From positions 1-64,000 of the forward strand of contig DJYF01000043.1 of the NCBI GenBank assembly GCA_002450035.1: DNA of 64,000 bases. The letters are read 5' to 3'. Below, in pieces: positions 44,059 to 53,694 of the stretch. Numbering within the stretch: the first letter of the stretch is position 1; every line of letters begins with the position of its first letter. This DNA comes from Caryophanales bacterium UBA6985. Its GTDB lineage: Bacteria; Bacillota_I; Bacilli_A; RF39; UBA660. The notes under the pieces were generated by a model. That model was given only the letters and a program-made list of their open reading frames with translations, was not told the DNA's origin and searched no databases. The position numbers were made by a program, and so were the translations under genes.

Positions 44059-45253
44059 AATAGAAAATAAAAATGTATTAATTCTATCAATTATTATATT
44101 TTTAACAGGTTTAGTAACTTTCTCAGCATTTAATATATACGAGTATCACTCATATAATAAAAACTTTAATAAAAAGCTCCTAGAAGTAGTAACAGCTATA
44201 AGAAATAAATACCCTGATATGGGAGAAGATGAAGTTACAGATATAATTCTTTCTGATAATCTAGATGAAGAGTTAGTAACTGCGTATTCAATTGATTTAC
44301 CAACATCAAATCTTTTAAAAGAAAATAGTATATTACATACTAAATATTTAATTTATACTTTATTATTGTTCTCTTTATTTATATTATTAATAATATTTAT
44401 ATATACTATCTATAATAAAAAGAGAAGCAATAAGATAAACGATATTGTATCCTTAATAAAGAAAATAAATAATAAAATATATGATATAGATATAAGAGAT
44501 ATGAGAGAAGATGAAATATCTATATTAAAAAGTGAAATTTATAAAACAACAATCATGTTAAAACAAGAGGCAGAAAACTCTACAATTGATAAAGTAGAAC
44601 TTAAAAAATCTTTATCTGATATATCTCATCAATTGAAAACTCCTCTTACATCTATATCTATTATTCTAGATAACTTACTAGAAAATGAGGCCATGGACGC
44701 AGAAACTAGAAATATATTCTTAAGAGAAATAAAAAGAGAAACTATTAATATAAACTTCCTAGTACAAAATATACTTAAACTATCTAAATTAGATACTAAT
44801 ACAGTTATATTTAATAGTAATACTCATACTTTAGAAGAACTTATTAATAGTTCTTTAAAAAACATATCTATAATAAGTGAAATAAATGAAGTTAAAGTAG
44901 TTACAGATATAGTTAAAACTACTCTTAAAATTGATTTAAAATGGCAATCTGAAGCTATTTCTAATGTACTTAAGAATTCTATAGAGCATTCTCCAAAAGG
45001 AAGCGTTATTGAAGTTACTACAAGAGATACATCAGTATTTACAGAAATAAAAATAAGAGACCATGGAACAGGAATAGATGAGACTGACTTAAATCATATA
45101 TTTGAAAGATTTTATAAAACAAAGAATGCTAAAGGTGATTCCATAGGAATAGGTTTATCTTTAACTAAATCTATTATAGAAAAAGAAAATGGTTCCATAA
45201 GCGTCACATCAAATAACAAAGGAACTACATTTAAAATCAGATATTATAAATAG
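44048..45253 (+). CDS. Sensor histidine kinase
   Basis: 401 residues. TM1 (about 10-30), an external loop of ~65 residues, TM2 (~98-122), a dimerisation domain with H-box SDISHQLKTPL (His194), and a catalytic domain with N-box (VLKNSIEHS) and G-boxes (DHGTGID, GIGLSLTKSI). The external sensor loop argues against the loop-less Bce/intramembrane kinase class. Cognate of the response regulator upstream. Confidence 0.94.
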   Translation: MKNRIENKNVLILSIIIFLTGLVTFSAFNIYEYHSYNKNFNKKLLEVVTAIRNKYPDMGEDEVTDIILSDNLDEELVTAYSIDLPTSNLLKENSILHTKYLIYTLLLFSLFILLIIFIYTIYNKKRSNKINDIVSLIKKINNKIYDIDIRDMREDEISILKSEIYKTTIMLKQEAENSTIDKVELKKSLSDISHQLKTPLTSISIILDNLLENEAMDAETRNIFLREIKRETININFLVQNILKLSKLDTNTVIFNSNTHTLEELINSSLKNISIISEINEVKVVTDIVKTTLKIDLKWQSEAISNVLKNSIEHSPKGSVIEVTTRDTSVFTEIKIRDHGTGIDETDLNHIFERFYKTKNAKGDSIGIGLSLTKSIIEKENGSISVTSNNKGTTFKIRYYK

Positions 45254-45254
45254 A

Positions 45255-45284
45255 CATCATCATAATAGATGATGTTTTTATTTT
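45255..45284 (+). terminator. Terminator
   Basis: CATCATC/GATGATG hairpin followed by TTTTTATTTT. Confidence 0.85.
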
Positions 45285-45335
45285 GTAGAATTAAATAAAT
45301 ATATGTTGTATAATATTTAAGAAAGGTAGAATATC

Positions 45336-45692
45336 ATGAATAAGAATAAACAAATATTAAAACATTGTCCTAACTTTTATAAAATAATTAATTTTGATTA
45401 TTATGAAGATGATGATTTATCTGAAAAGATAATAGATATTTATCAAAAATATGTATTCGTGGTAAATCCTTCAAAAGAAAAAGAAGTTAAAAAATTAGAA
45501 GAATTAGATTATATAATTAATAAATATATTGATGATTATTTCTTTAGGAAAGAACTAAGAGCTTGGATGACTAATATTCAAGTTAGAAAAGGTGAAGACA
45601 TCATGGAAGCAATAGTTTCTTGGATCATCAATGTATTTGATAATTATGAGGTTGGCTATACAAAGAATATTTATTTATCGAGGTGGATTTAG
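45336..45692 (+). CDS. Hypothetical small protein
   Basis: 118 residues, soluble, rich in Tyr, Ile and Asp, with helix-forming segments. Not recognised. AAAGGTAG precedes the ATG. Its stop is directly followed by the next gene's ATG, so they are cotranscribed. Confidence 0.65.
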   Translation: MNKNKQILKHCPNFYKIINFDYYEDDDLSEKIIDIYQKYVFVVNPSKEKEVKKLEELDYIINKYIDDYFFRKELRAWMTNIQVRKGEDIMEAIVSWIINVFDNYEVGYTKNIYLSRWI

Positions 45693-46580
45693 ATGGAAGA
45701 TTATTACTACGAGGCTACTAGCAAAAAAGAAGTTATATTTAAATTATTCTTAGGATTAGTAATAGTTGCATGTTTCGTTTTATTAATTATTTTTATGATT
45801 AATAAAGATAATGTTTCTATTAAGAAAAATATAGAATTAGAAGCAGGAGAAGTACTTCCTAAAGATGTTAGTTTTTATGTTAGTTCCAAAATAACTAATG
45901 AAAGTGATTATACTGTTACTGTTAAAGACCTTACTTTAGGAGAAAAAGCAACTACTGCAGGAAAGTATAACTACAAGGTAGAATACAAAGATAAAGTATT
46001 AAAAGGTACTATTACAGTAAAAGATACTACTCCTCCAAGAGTAGAAGTAAGTGATTTAACAATTGGTGTTGGTGAAGATTATAACCCAGATGAGTTCCTT
46101 TCAAAATGTGAAGATTATTCAAAACCATGTACAGTAGTTATGAAAGATGAAAAAGATGAATCTCTTAATACAAAAGTTGGAGAATACAAGGTTGAACTAA
46201 TAATAACTGATGCATATAACAATAAGACTACTAAAACTGGTAAACTAATTGTTAAAGAAAATTACTCAAAAGAAGAAGCAGCTAAGAAAGATACTACATT
46301 TGTAGCAACTAATCCTGAAGTAGAAGATATTACTACAAAAGATGCATTTAAAATGTATGACCATGCATTTATAGATGATCCTCATGAAAGCAAAGAATAT
46401 GAAGATATCTATGAAGTACTAGAAACTGACCTTAGAGAATATTTACCAGAAGAATACTCAGGACTAAATATAGTAAATCAAGAAATTATATATATGTATA
46501 ATAGACACGGATTTATTGTAGGATTTGCTGTAAGAGTACAATTATCAAGTGGAGAAACAATATATCTTCATAAAAATTAA
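45693..46580 (+). CDS. Membrane-anchored protein with Ig-like domains
   Basis: 295 residues. One N-terminal helix (LGLVIVACFVLLIIFMI, ~20-38) anchors an external part with two Ig-like beta modules: VTVKDLTLGEKATTAGKYNYKV (~70-105) and VEVSDLTIGVGEDYN...GEYKVELIITDAYNNK (~115-190, DUF5011-like). A final ~80-residue domain ends in GETIYLHKN. Probably an envelope protein. GAGGTGG precedes the ATG. Confidence 0.72.
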   Translation: MEDYYYEATSKKEVIFKLFLGLVIVACFVLLIIFMINKDNVSIKKNIELEAGEVLPKDVSFYVSSKITNESDYTVTVKDLTLGEKATTAGKYNYKVEYKDKVLKGTITVKDTTPPRVEVSDLTIGVGEDYNPDEFLSKCEDYSKPCTVVMKDEKDESLNTKVGEYKVELIITDAYNNKTTKTGKLIVKENYSKEEAAKKDTTFVATNPEVEDITTKDAFKMYDHAFIDDPHESKEYEDIYEVLETDLREYLPEEYSGLNIVNQEIIYMYNRHGFIVGFAVRVQLSSGETIYLHKN

Positions 46581-46598
46581 AAAAAGTTAAATTTTTAC

Positions 46599-46626
46599 TT
46601 GCATTTTATTCTCAAAAGAGTATAAT
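46599..46626 (+). promoter_or_regulatory. Strong promoter of the small RNA
   Basis: TTGCAT (46599-46604), 16 bases, TATAAT (46621-46626). Same -35 variant as tRNA-Arg and rplS. Confidence 0.75.
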
Positions 46627-46632
46627 GATTAT

Positions 46633-46797
46633 TTGTGGGCGTCATTTACCCGGAAGAACATAGATAATAACTTAAACACTTAATTATTTCTTTATACACA
46701 ACTTAAATTATCTATATATAACATCCTAGACCTAACAACTTAAGATTCTTCCAAACAAATGGTTATATAAATTCTAGAGTTTAGCTCTAGTTTTTTT
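46633..46797 (+). ncRNA. Candidate ~165-nt structured small RNA (6S-like layout)
   Basis: A non-coding interval has a strong promoter on one side and a terminator on the other. The arms close into a rod: CATTT (46643) with AAATG (46757), GGAAGAA (46652) with TTCTTCC (46746), and ATAGATAAT (46660) with ATTATCTAT (46707), leaving a large one-sided internal loop. Size and rod shape recall 6S RNA, which binds RNA polymerase. I cannot confirm a family. The alternative is a leader that attenuates polC. Confidence 0.5.
46774..46797 (+). terminator. Terminator of small RNA
   Basis: CTAGAG/CTCTAG hairpin followed by seven T, 80 bases before polC. Confidence 0.85.
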
Positions 46798-46876
46798 GTG
46801 CTCAAAAATATAAACTTTTTCTATTAAAACGAACAAATATTTGATAGAATGTTATATAGGAAATGGAAGATGAAAA

Positions 46877-49800
46877 ATGGATGAGAAGTTAATCAGATTT
46901 TTTAAAAAAATTGGATTTAATGATATTGTTTCTTTTGAAAATGCGAGCCTTGAATCTTGTACTGTTCATAAGAAAACATCTACTTGGACAATTAAGATTA
47001 AAGCACCAGAACTAATTCCTTTATCATCTATTTTAAGTCTTAAAAAACTTTGTAAAGAAGGAGTAGACTCAGTTAAATCTATAGATATTATATTAGATTA
47101 TAGTTCCTTAAATGAAGAACTAGTTTTAGAGTATTTTAAATACTTCTTTAATCTTGTAACTAGAGACTTAGTAAGTCTCTCAGGTATTAATAAAGATACT
47201 ATTAGCATTGATGGGAACTATATTTCAATAGATGTTACTTCTAAGATGGAAGAAACTAATATCAAAAAGGTAGAAAAAAGACTATTAACTCTTTTAAGTG
47301 AATGTGGTGTAACTGGTTTTAAGATTAAATGTAATTTAAATGAAGAAGCAGAAAAAGAAGTTCAAAAGACTATTAAGAAAACTATTGATAATGTTGTTTT
47401 ACCTAAAGTAATGGTGTCTCCTCAAACAACTACTAAATCATGGACTCCAAAGAAAAAAATTGAGTATCAAAGAGAAGGAGTAGTTCCAATTAAGACTCTT
47501 ACTAAAGAAGAAAATGCTGTTAACTTAGAAGCTTATGTAATAGATCTTGAAGGAATGGTTAGAACTAAGAAAACAGGCGGAGAGTTTTATTTAATAAATA
47601 TTAAACTATCTGATAACTCATCTTCTATATTAGGAAAATACTTTGCAAGTGATTCAGATGAGTTTGAGAAAGTATGTAAAGAACTTAAAAAAGGTAATTG
47701 GTATCACTTCACAGGTCAAGTAAGAGATGATGCTTATGCTCATGATCTTGTTTTTAATATGCGTACATATGAAGCAATTGATAATCCAATTGTTAAGAGA
47801 ATTGATGAAGCCGATGAAAAAAGAGTTGAACTTCATGCACATACAATGATGTCTCAAATGGACGGAGTTATCAATGAAGAAGATTTAGTTGATCAAGCAA
47901 TTAAATGGGGACATAGAGGTGTTGCTATTACTGACCATGATTGTTGCCAAGCATTCCCTCATGTATTTGATAAAGTAACTAAATATAATAAAAGTAAGAA
48001 AAAAGAATTTGATGAAAAAATAAAAGCTAATGAAGAAACTATCAAAGAGTTAAGTGACTCAGGTAATATTGAAGGAGTAAAAGCTCTTGAAGAAATGAAT
48101 AATGAGTTACGTGAAGAAAAGAAGAACTATGTTCCTTTTAAAGCTGCTTATGGTGTAGAACTTGATATGTTTGATTCTTTCCTTAATGTTTGTTTCAATG
48201 CTGATGATAGAGATATAAATAAAACTGAATTTGTTGTATTCGATACTGAAACAACAGGATTTAATCCTGGTATTGGAGACTCTATGATTGAAATAGGTGG
48301 AGTACGTATTAAAGATGGAGAAGTAGTTGATAGATTTGATGAACTTATTAATCCAGGTCATCATATTGATGAAGCAATAACAAAAGTAACGGATATATCC
48401 GATGATGATGTAAAAGATGCTGATAACGAAGAAAATGTTACTAAACGTTTTAAAGAGTGGATAGGAGACTTACCACTTGTTGCTCACAATGCTAAATTCG
48501 ATAAAAATATGCTTGATATGGCATATCATAAATATAATTTAGGAGAACTTAAAAACCCTATTATTGATACACTTAATTTATCTAGAGTAATTAATTTAGA
48601 TTTAAAACGTCATAGTCTTGCTGCTTTAGGTAAAAACTATGGTATTGATACAGGAGAAGCTGACACTGGAGATGAAGAAGAAAGTGATTCTTCTGTAACT
48701 TTAGTAGATATTCCTGAAGAAGTTGGTGCCTTACTTGAGGATATTAAACTAGATGGAGTATCTATTCTAGAAGTTACATCTATAGAAAATGATGTAAAAG
48801 ATATAGCAACTGAAACTGTAGTAAAGGGATTCAAGAAAAAATATTCTATATCTAATGCATTCAGAGCATCTAAAACTGATTCAGTAGAGTTAGAAGTAAT
48901 ATTAAATAATATAGATTTTAGTGTTGTAAGCCCAACTGGTGTTATAAAGTTGCATCCAGCTTCTAATGATATTTCTATAGATATTACAAATGGATTACAA
49001 GAATATAACATTACATTTAATATCTATGTTGGACAACACCATGGTGCTGATGTCGACTCTGAAAATACTGCTTTAATATTTAATAGTATGTTAAAGCAAA
49101 TAAAAGGAATTAATACTTTAAATGAACTAAATGACTTAGGTTTATTAGAATCTATTTCAATAAAGAATAATCCTAAGTATTTAAAGAATATACAAGATCT
49201 TATTTCTTATAAGAATTATATAAAAATTCAGATGGATAGTGACACTAACAAAGAAAATCCATTTGAAGAATATGGAGTAAATGGATACTCATGGAAGTTT
49301 GACTGGTGTCATAAAGATCACCTTCAAATGTATGAAAATATACCTGCTGAAAGTTTTACAGAAAACATAGCAAATGAATATGATGGTACAAAGCATATTA
49401 CACTTATAGCTAAGAATCATGATGGCTTAAAGAGTCTATTTAAGATTATTTCCTTTGCTAATACAAACTTCTTAAGTAAGAATGCAAGAATACCTAGAAG
49501 ATTAGTTAATGAGTTAAGAGAAAACATTCTTGTTGGAAGTGCATGCTTAAATGGTGAAATATTTAATATTGCACTTACTCGTAGTGATGAAGAGTTAAAG
49601 AAAGCAATGGAGTTCTATGACTATATAGAAGTTCAACCTTTAGATAATTATCGCTTTCTAATTGCAAGCCACGATATAGATTCAGAAGCACATTTAAAGA
49701 AAGTAATTAAGAAGATTATTAAGTGTGCTAAAGAAGTAGGTAAGATGATTGTTGCAACAGGAGATGTTCATAATCTAAATCCTGAAGATGTTTTATCAAG

Positions 49801-52630
49801 AGAGATTATAGTTAATCAAAATGTACCTGGAAAAGGTAGACATCCTCTTGCAAGATGTCTAAAACCAAAAGCTAAAAATAATACTAATAAAAAGAATATT
49901 GCTGATGCAATAGAAAAAGCTAAGAAGAATGGTGTAGAACTAAATCCAACAGATATAAAAGTACTTAAATATATCTACACAATGACTGCGTTTAAAGACA
50001 TTCCTATTACTGCTTCAACTATTCTTGATATATATGCAACACCTAAAGGTGATAAAGCAAGTGACGAAGTAGAAGTATTAAAGACTGATGATGATAAGAA
50101 GTATAGAATAGAAAGTTCTCTACGACGCTTACAAATTGCTGGTGTTCTTACAATTAACTTTGCAGATGGCACTTATAAATTACTTTCTAAATACTCATCA
50201 ACTGGTTCTACCGTTCATGGTGATATACCTAATCAATACTTTAGAACTACGAGCGAAATGTTAGAAGAGTTTGCATTCTTAGAAGATAAAAAGTTAGTTA
50301 AAGAAATAGTTATTGATAACCCTAATAAGATTATTGATATGATGGACGAAATAGAGGTAATTGTTTATCCTGAAAAACCTTACTCTCCAATTATTGAGCA
50401 TTCTCAAGAAATATGTCGTGATTTAGTATTTGACAAAGCACATTCTATGTATGGAGATCCACTTCCAAGAAACATAGAAGAGCGTATTGCTCAAGAGTTC
50501 TATGGAGATAAGATAACTGATTTAGTTAAAGCTCATATGGATAGTGAATATCCAGATATGAGTGAAGAAGAAAAACAAGAGAAGTTCTCTAGTTACTTAC
50601 ATGATGTAATCATGTCAGGATATGATGGAGTAGTAAAATTAAAAACAGAAGAGGTTAAGTCTCAAGAACCAGACTTAAGTGAAAAAGATGCTATAGAAAA
50701 AGCTAAGTTATTATTAACTGGTATCATAGGTGGAGGTTTTGACGTTATCTACCTTATAGCTCAAAAACTGGTTAAACACTCAAATGACGATGGATATTTA
50801 GTTGGTTCCCGTGGTTCTGTAGGTTCATCATTTGTTGCATCAATGATGGGTATTACAGAGTGTAATGGTCTTCCAGCTCATTACTATTGCCCTAAGTGTT
50901 GCCATAATGAATTTACTGATAAAGATGGTAATCCATTATCAGAAGCATATCCATCTGGATATGACTTACCTAATAAAAAGTGTCCTGAATGTGGAGAAAT
51001 GATGGTTCATCAAGGAAATGACATGCCATTTGCAACCTTCCTAGGTTTTGCAGGTGAGAAAGTTCCTGATATAGACCTTAACTTCTCGGGAGATAACCAA
51101 GCAAGTGCCCATGCTTATACAAAAGTACTATTTGGTACTGATAATGTATATCGTGCGGGTACAATAGGTACAGTTGCAGATAAGACAGCATTTGGTTATG
51201 TTCAAGGTTTCTATGAAGATCAAATGTTTAACGATCTTCAAAATGAAGCAAAAACATATGGTATAAAAATAGCTTCTAAAGATGACTTAAAGAAGAAAAA
51301 ATTAATTAAATGTAATATAAGAGATGTTGAAATTGAACGTCAAGCAATTGGTTGTACAGGTGTTAAAAGAACAACTGGTCAACACCCAGGTGGAATCGTT
51401 GTAGTTCCAGGTTACAAAGATGTCTGGGATTTCACACCATTCCAATATCCTGCTGATGATCCAACTGCTGAATGGAGAACAACACACTTCGATTATCATA
51501 AGATTGAAGCAGATCTTTTAAAACTTGATATACTTGGTCACGATGACCCAACAGTTCTAAGAATGTTACAAGATTTATCAGGCATGGATGTTACAACAAT
51601 TGATTTAGGTGATAAAGATACTATGTCTATTTTCACAGGTCCTGAGATTCTCGGCGTTAAACCTGATCAATTAAGAGGATTAACAAAAGATGGACGTAAA
51701 TACTGTCCAACAGGAACTCTTGGTATCCCTGAATTTGGTACATCATTCTTACTTGGAATGCTTGAAGAAACAAAACCAACAACATTTGCAGAACTTATAA
51801 AAATATCAGGTTTATCGCATGGTACAGATGTATGGTTAGGTAATGCTCATGACCTATGTACACCTGATGAAAATGGTGACATAAAAGTACCATTTAAAAA
51901 TGTAATTGGTTGTCGTGATGACATCATGGTTAATCTTATACAATGGGGTCTTCCTGCTGGTAAAGCCTTCAAAATCATGGAGTTTGTTCGTAAAGGTAGA
52001 GCAAGTAAAGACCCAGCTACTTGGAAAGAACATGCAGCCTACATGAAAGAACATAATATTCCTGATTGGTATATTGAATCATGTAGTAAGATTAAATACA
52101 TGTTCCCAAAAGCACACGCAACAGCATATGTAACAAGTGCATTTAGAATTGCATGGTTTAAAGTACATCATCCAATTTGGTATTATTCAGCATACCTTTC
52201 AATTCGTAAAGATAAATTTGATATTGCATCCATGGTAGGTGGAGAACAAGCAATAAGAGATAGAATTGATGAGATGGATATGGATCCAAACTTAAGTGAT
52301 GTAGATAAAGAAAAACGTGATACTTTATACATTTGTCTAGAAATGTGTGCACGTGGATTTAGATTTGAAAATATCGATATTGAGAGAAGTGATGCACGTA
52401 AGTTCCTTATAACTGAAGATGGAAAAGGTTTAATTATTCCTTTCAGTGCTCTTGATGGTCTAGGTGAAAACGTTGCTTTAAAGATTATTGAAGAACGTAA
52501 GAAAGCGCCATTTATATCACAAGAAGATTTACATGATCGTGGTAAATGTCCAACAAGTGCTATGGAAAAATTAAAAGAACTTGGATGTTTCAAGAACTTA
52601 AGTGAATCAAATCAATTATCATTATTTTAA
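46877..52630 (+). CDS. polC: DNA polymerase III PolC-type, enlarged
   Basis: 1917 residues against about 1440 for Bacillus PolC. It is the replicative polymerase with built-in proofreading. In order: N-terminal domain, OB fold (~210-280), PHP domain (HAHTMM, His320) with a coiled-coil insert near 375-415, exonuclease (DTETTG at 456-461; VAHNAKFDKN), polymerase core (zinc cluster YYCPKCC...CPECG, PDIDLNFSGDNQ, AYVTSAFRIAWF) and a C-terminal HhH region. About 120 residues (~593-715) are inserted in the exonuclease before its third motif, HHGADVD (722-727). Another ~65 follow near 750-830, and ~120 residues near 993-1114 look like a winged helix. GGAAG precedes the ATG. Confidence 0.95.
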   Translation: MDEKLIRFFKKIGFNDIVSFENASLESCTVHKKTSTWTIKIKAPELIPLSSILSLKKLCKEGVDSVKSIDIILDYSSLNEELVLEYFKYFFNLVTRDLVSLSGINKDTISIDGNYISIDVTSKMEETNIKKVEKRLLTLLSECGVTGFKIKCNLNEEAEKEVQKTIKKTIDNVVLPKVMVSPQTTTKSWTPKKKIEYQREGVVPIKTLTKEENAVNLEAYVIDLEGMVRTKKTGGEFYLINIKLSDNSSSILGKYFASDSDEFEKVCKELKKGNWYHFTGQVRDDAYAHDLVFNMRTYEAIDNPIVKRIDEADEKRVELHAHTMMSQMDGVINEEDLVDQAIKWGHRGVAITDHDCCQAFPHVFDKVTKYNKSKKKEFDEKIKANEETIKELSDSGNIEGVKALEEMNNELREEKKNYVPFKAAYGVELDMFDSFLNVCFNADDRDINKTEFVVFDTETTGFNPGIGDSMIEIGGVRIKDGEVVDRFDELINPGHHIDEAITKVTDISDDDVKDADNEENVTKRFKEWIGDLPLVAHNAKFDKNMLDMAYHKYNLGELKNPIIDTLNLSRVINLDLKRHSLAALGKNYGIDTGEADTGDEEESDSSVTLVDIPEEVGALLEDIKLDGVSILEVTSIENDVKDIATETVVKGFKKKYSISNAFRASKTDSVELEVILNNIDFSVVSPTGVIKLHPASNDISIDITNGLQEYNITFNIYVGQHHGADVDSENTALIFNSMLKQIKGINTLNELNDLGLLESISIKNNPKYLKNIQDLISYKNYIKIQMDSDTNKENPFEEYGVNGYSWKFDWCHKDHLQMYENIPAESFTENIANEYDGTKHITLIAKNHDGLKSLFKIISFANTNFLSKNARIPRRLVNELRENILVGSACLNGEIFNIALTRSDEELKKAMEFYDYIEVQPLDNYRFLIASHDIDSEAHLKKVIKKIIKCAKEVGKMIVATGDVHNLNPEDVLSREIIVNQNVPGKGRHPLARCLKPKAKNNTNKKNIADAIEKAKKNGVELNPTDIKVLKYIYTMTAFKDIPITASTILDIYATPKGDKASDEVEVLKTDDDKKYRIESSLRRLQIAGVLTINFADGTYKLLSKYSSTGSTVHGDIPNQYFRTTSEMLEEFAFLEDKKLVKEIVIDNPNKIIDMMDEIEVIVYPEKPYSPIIEHSQEICRDLVFDKAHSMYGDPLPRNIEERIAQEFYGDKITDLVKAHMDSEYPDMSEEEKQEKFSSYLHDVIMSGYDGVVKLKTEEVKSQEPDLSEKDAIEKAKLLLTGIIGGGFDVIYLIAQKLVKHSNDDGYLVGSRGSVGSSFVASMMGITECNGLPAHYYCPKCCHNEFTDKDGNPLSEAYPSGYDLPNKKCPECGEMMVHQGNDMPFATFLGFAGEKVPDIDLNFSGDNQASAHAYTKVLFGTDNVYRAGTIGTVADKTAFGYVQGFYEDQMFNDLQNEAKTYGIKIASKDDLKKKKLIKCNIRDVEIERQAIGCTGVKRTTGQHPGGIVVVPGYKDVWDFTPFQYPADDPTAEWRTTHFDYHKIEADLLKLDILGHDDPTVLRMLQDLSGMDVTTIDLGDKDTMSIFTGPEILGVKPDQLRGLTKDGRKYCPTGTLGIPEFGTSFLLGMLEETKPTTFAELIKISGLSHGTDVWLGNAHDLCTPDENGDIKVPFKNVIGCRDDIMVNLIQWGLPAGKAFKIMEFVRKGRASKDPATWKEHAAYMKEHNIPDWYIESCSKIKYMFPKAHATAYVTSAFRIAWFKVHHPIWYYSAYLSIRKDKFDIASMVGGEQAIRDRIDEMDMDPNLSDVDKEKRDTLYICLEMCARGFRFENIDIERSDARKFLITEDGKGLIIPFSALDGLGENVALKIIEERKKAPFISQEDLHDRGKCPTSAMEKLKELGCFKNLSESNQLSLF

Positions 52631-52658
52631 AGACAATAATTATTTATTGTCTTTTCTT
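52629..52658 (+). terminator. Terminator after polC
   Basis: AAAGACAATAA/TATTGTCTTT hairpin followed by TCTT. Confidence 0.8.
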
Positions 52659-52661
52659 ATG

Positions 52662-52670
52662 TGCTATAAT
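52662..52670 (+). promoter_or_regulatory. Extended -10 promoter
   Basis: TG-C-TATAAT, 19 bases before the next start codon. Confidence 0.6.
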
Positions 52671-52689
52671 AGATACTACAGGTGATAGT

Positions 52690-53043
52690 ATGAAATATTC
52701 AACTAAGGACTTATATCTTGCACGTCTTGGAAAAGTAACAAGTATTAAATTTTTATCATATGACCATTATAGAACTTATTATGATAAACTTAATAGATTT
52801 ATATTTGCTAGAAAAGATGGGCTTTATTATTATGACATTTTTACAGGTACAGAGTATCGAGATTTATCTCATCTAAACGATGAAGGAGATATAATTATTG
52901 TTGAGAAAACTCCTATTTCTATTAATCAAAAAAAGGTATCTAAAGAAACACTTGAAAAGATAGTAGCAGAGTGTAATCCAAATGTTTTAATTATAAAAGA
53001 AAGTCCATTACAAAGTATTAAACAACGTTTATTAAGAAAATAG
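52690..53043 (+). CDS. Hypothetical protein upstream of ruvA
   Basis: 117 residues, basic at the C-terminus, no membrane segment. Tyr-rich N-terminal half (YYDKLNRFIFARKDGLYYYD). Not recognised. AGGTGAT precedes the ATG. A single-gene unit with its own extended -10 and terminator. Confidence 0.65.
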   Translation: MKYSTKDLYLARLGKVTSIKFLSYDHYRTYYDKLNRFIFARKDGLYYYDIFTGTEYRDLSHLNDEGDIIIVEKTPISINQKKVSKETLEKIVAECNPNVLIIKESPLQSIKQRLLRK

Positions 53044-53061
53044 TAGGAATACTATTTTTTT
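53038..53061 (+). terminator. Terminator
   Basis: AAATAGTA/TACTATTT hairpin with GGAA loop and T-tract. The stop codon is in the stem. Confidence 0.82.
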
Positions 53062-53106
53062 ATTTATCTAAACAATACATTTATATATACGAAAGTATGT
53101 TTGGTA

Positions 53107-53115
53107 TGCTATAAT
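53107..53115 (+). promoter_or_regulatory. Extended -10 promoter of ruvAB
   Basis: TG-C-TATAAT, 19 bases before the ruvA start. No LexA box is visible nearby. Confidence 0.6.
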
Positions 53116-53134
53116 TAACTAGGAGATGATAAAT

Positions 53135-53686
53135 ATGTTTAACTACATAATTGGAACAATAACTGAAGTTACTGCAAGTGGAATAGTAGTTGATAATAAT
53201 GGAATTGGATATGACATTTTTGTACCTAATCCATATGCTTTTGAAGAAGGAAAAGAATCTAAAGTATATTTATATCATCAAATAACTGAAAATGGACAAG
53301 CCTTATTTGGTTTTAAAAATAAAGATGAAAAAGAATTATTCTTAAGACTTATTAATGTAAAAGGACTAGGCCCAAGAATAGCTCTACCAATGTTTGCAAC
53401 TGGTTCTGTAGATGGAATAATTGATGCTATTGATAGAGAAAATGTTTTATATTTAACTAAATTTCCTAAGGTAGGAGATAAGTTAGCAAGACAAATAATA
53501 CTTGATTTAAAAGGAAAACTTGCTCCAACTAGTTCAGGTGATATTGTAGATTCTGGTGAACTTGTTGAAGTATTATTAAATCTTGGTTATAAGAAACCTG
53601 AGATTAAGAAAGTATTACCTAATATAGATTATTCAAAGAGTCTTGAAGAACAAATTAAAGACGCTTTAAAACAAATGCTTAAATAG
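53135..53686 (+). CDS. ruvA: Holliday junction helicase subunit RuvA
   Basis: 183 residues from ATG 53135 (AGGAG nine bases upstream; ATG 53126 overlaps it). RuvA binds four-way junctions and loads RuvB. The N-terminal OB fold ([27 protein letters not shown]), two HhH motifs ([26 protein letters not shown]) and the C-terminal RuvB-contact domain are present. ruvB follows after 8 bases. Confidence 0.95.
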   Translation: MFNYIIGTITEVTASGIVVDNNGIGYDIFVPNPYAFEEGKESKVYLYHQITENGQALFGFKNKDEKELFLRLINVKGLGPRIALPMFATGSVDGIIDAIDRENVLYLTKFPKVGDKLARQIILDLKGKLAPTSSGDIVDSGELVEVLLNLGYKKPEIKKVLPNIDYSKSLEEQIKDALKQMLK

Positions 53687-53694
53687 GAGATAAT

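Noticed and set aside
46627..46876. T-box or other amino-acid riboswitch for polC
   Set aside because: No T-box sequence (AGGGTGGnACCGCG) and no alternative antiterminator pairing that I could find; the terminator closes a stand-alone transcript.
52183..52593. 136-codon antisense frame inside polC
   Set aside because: Opposes highly conserved PolC C-terminal coding sequence; no promoter or ribosome site.
53090..53135. LexA/SOS box at ruvAB
   Set aside because: No CGAAC-N4-GTTCG-like sequence between the preceding gene and ruvA.
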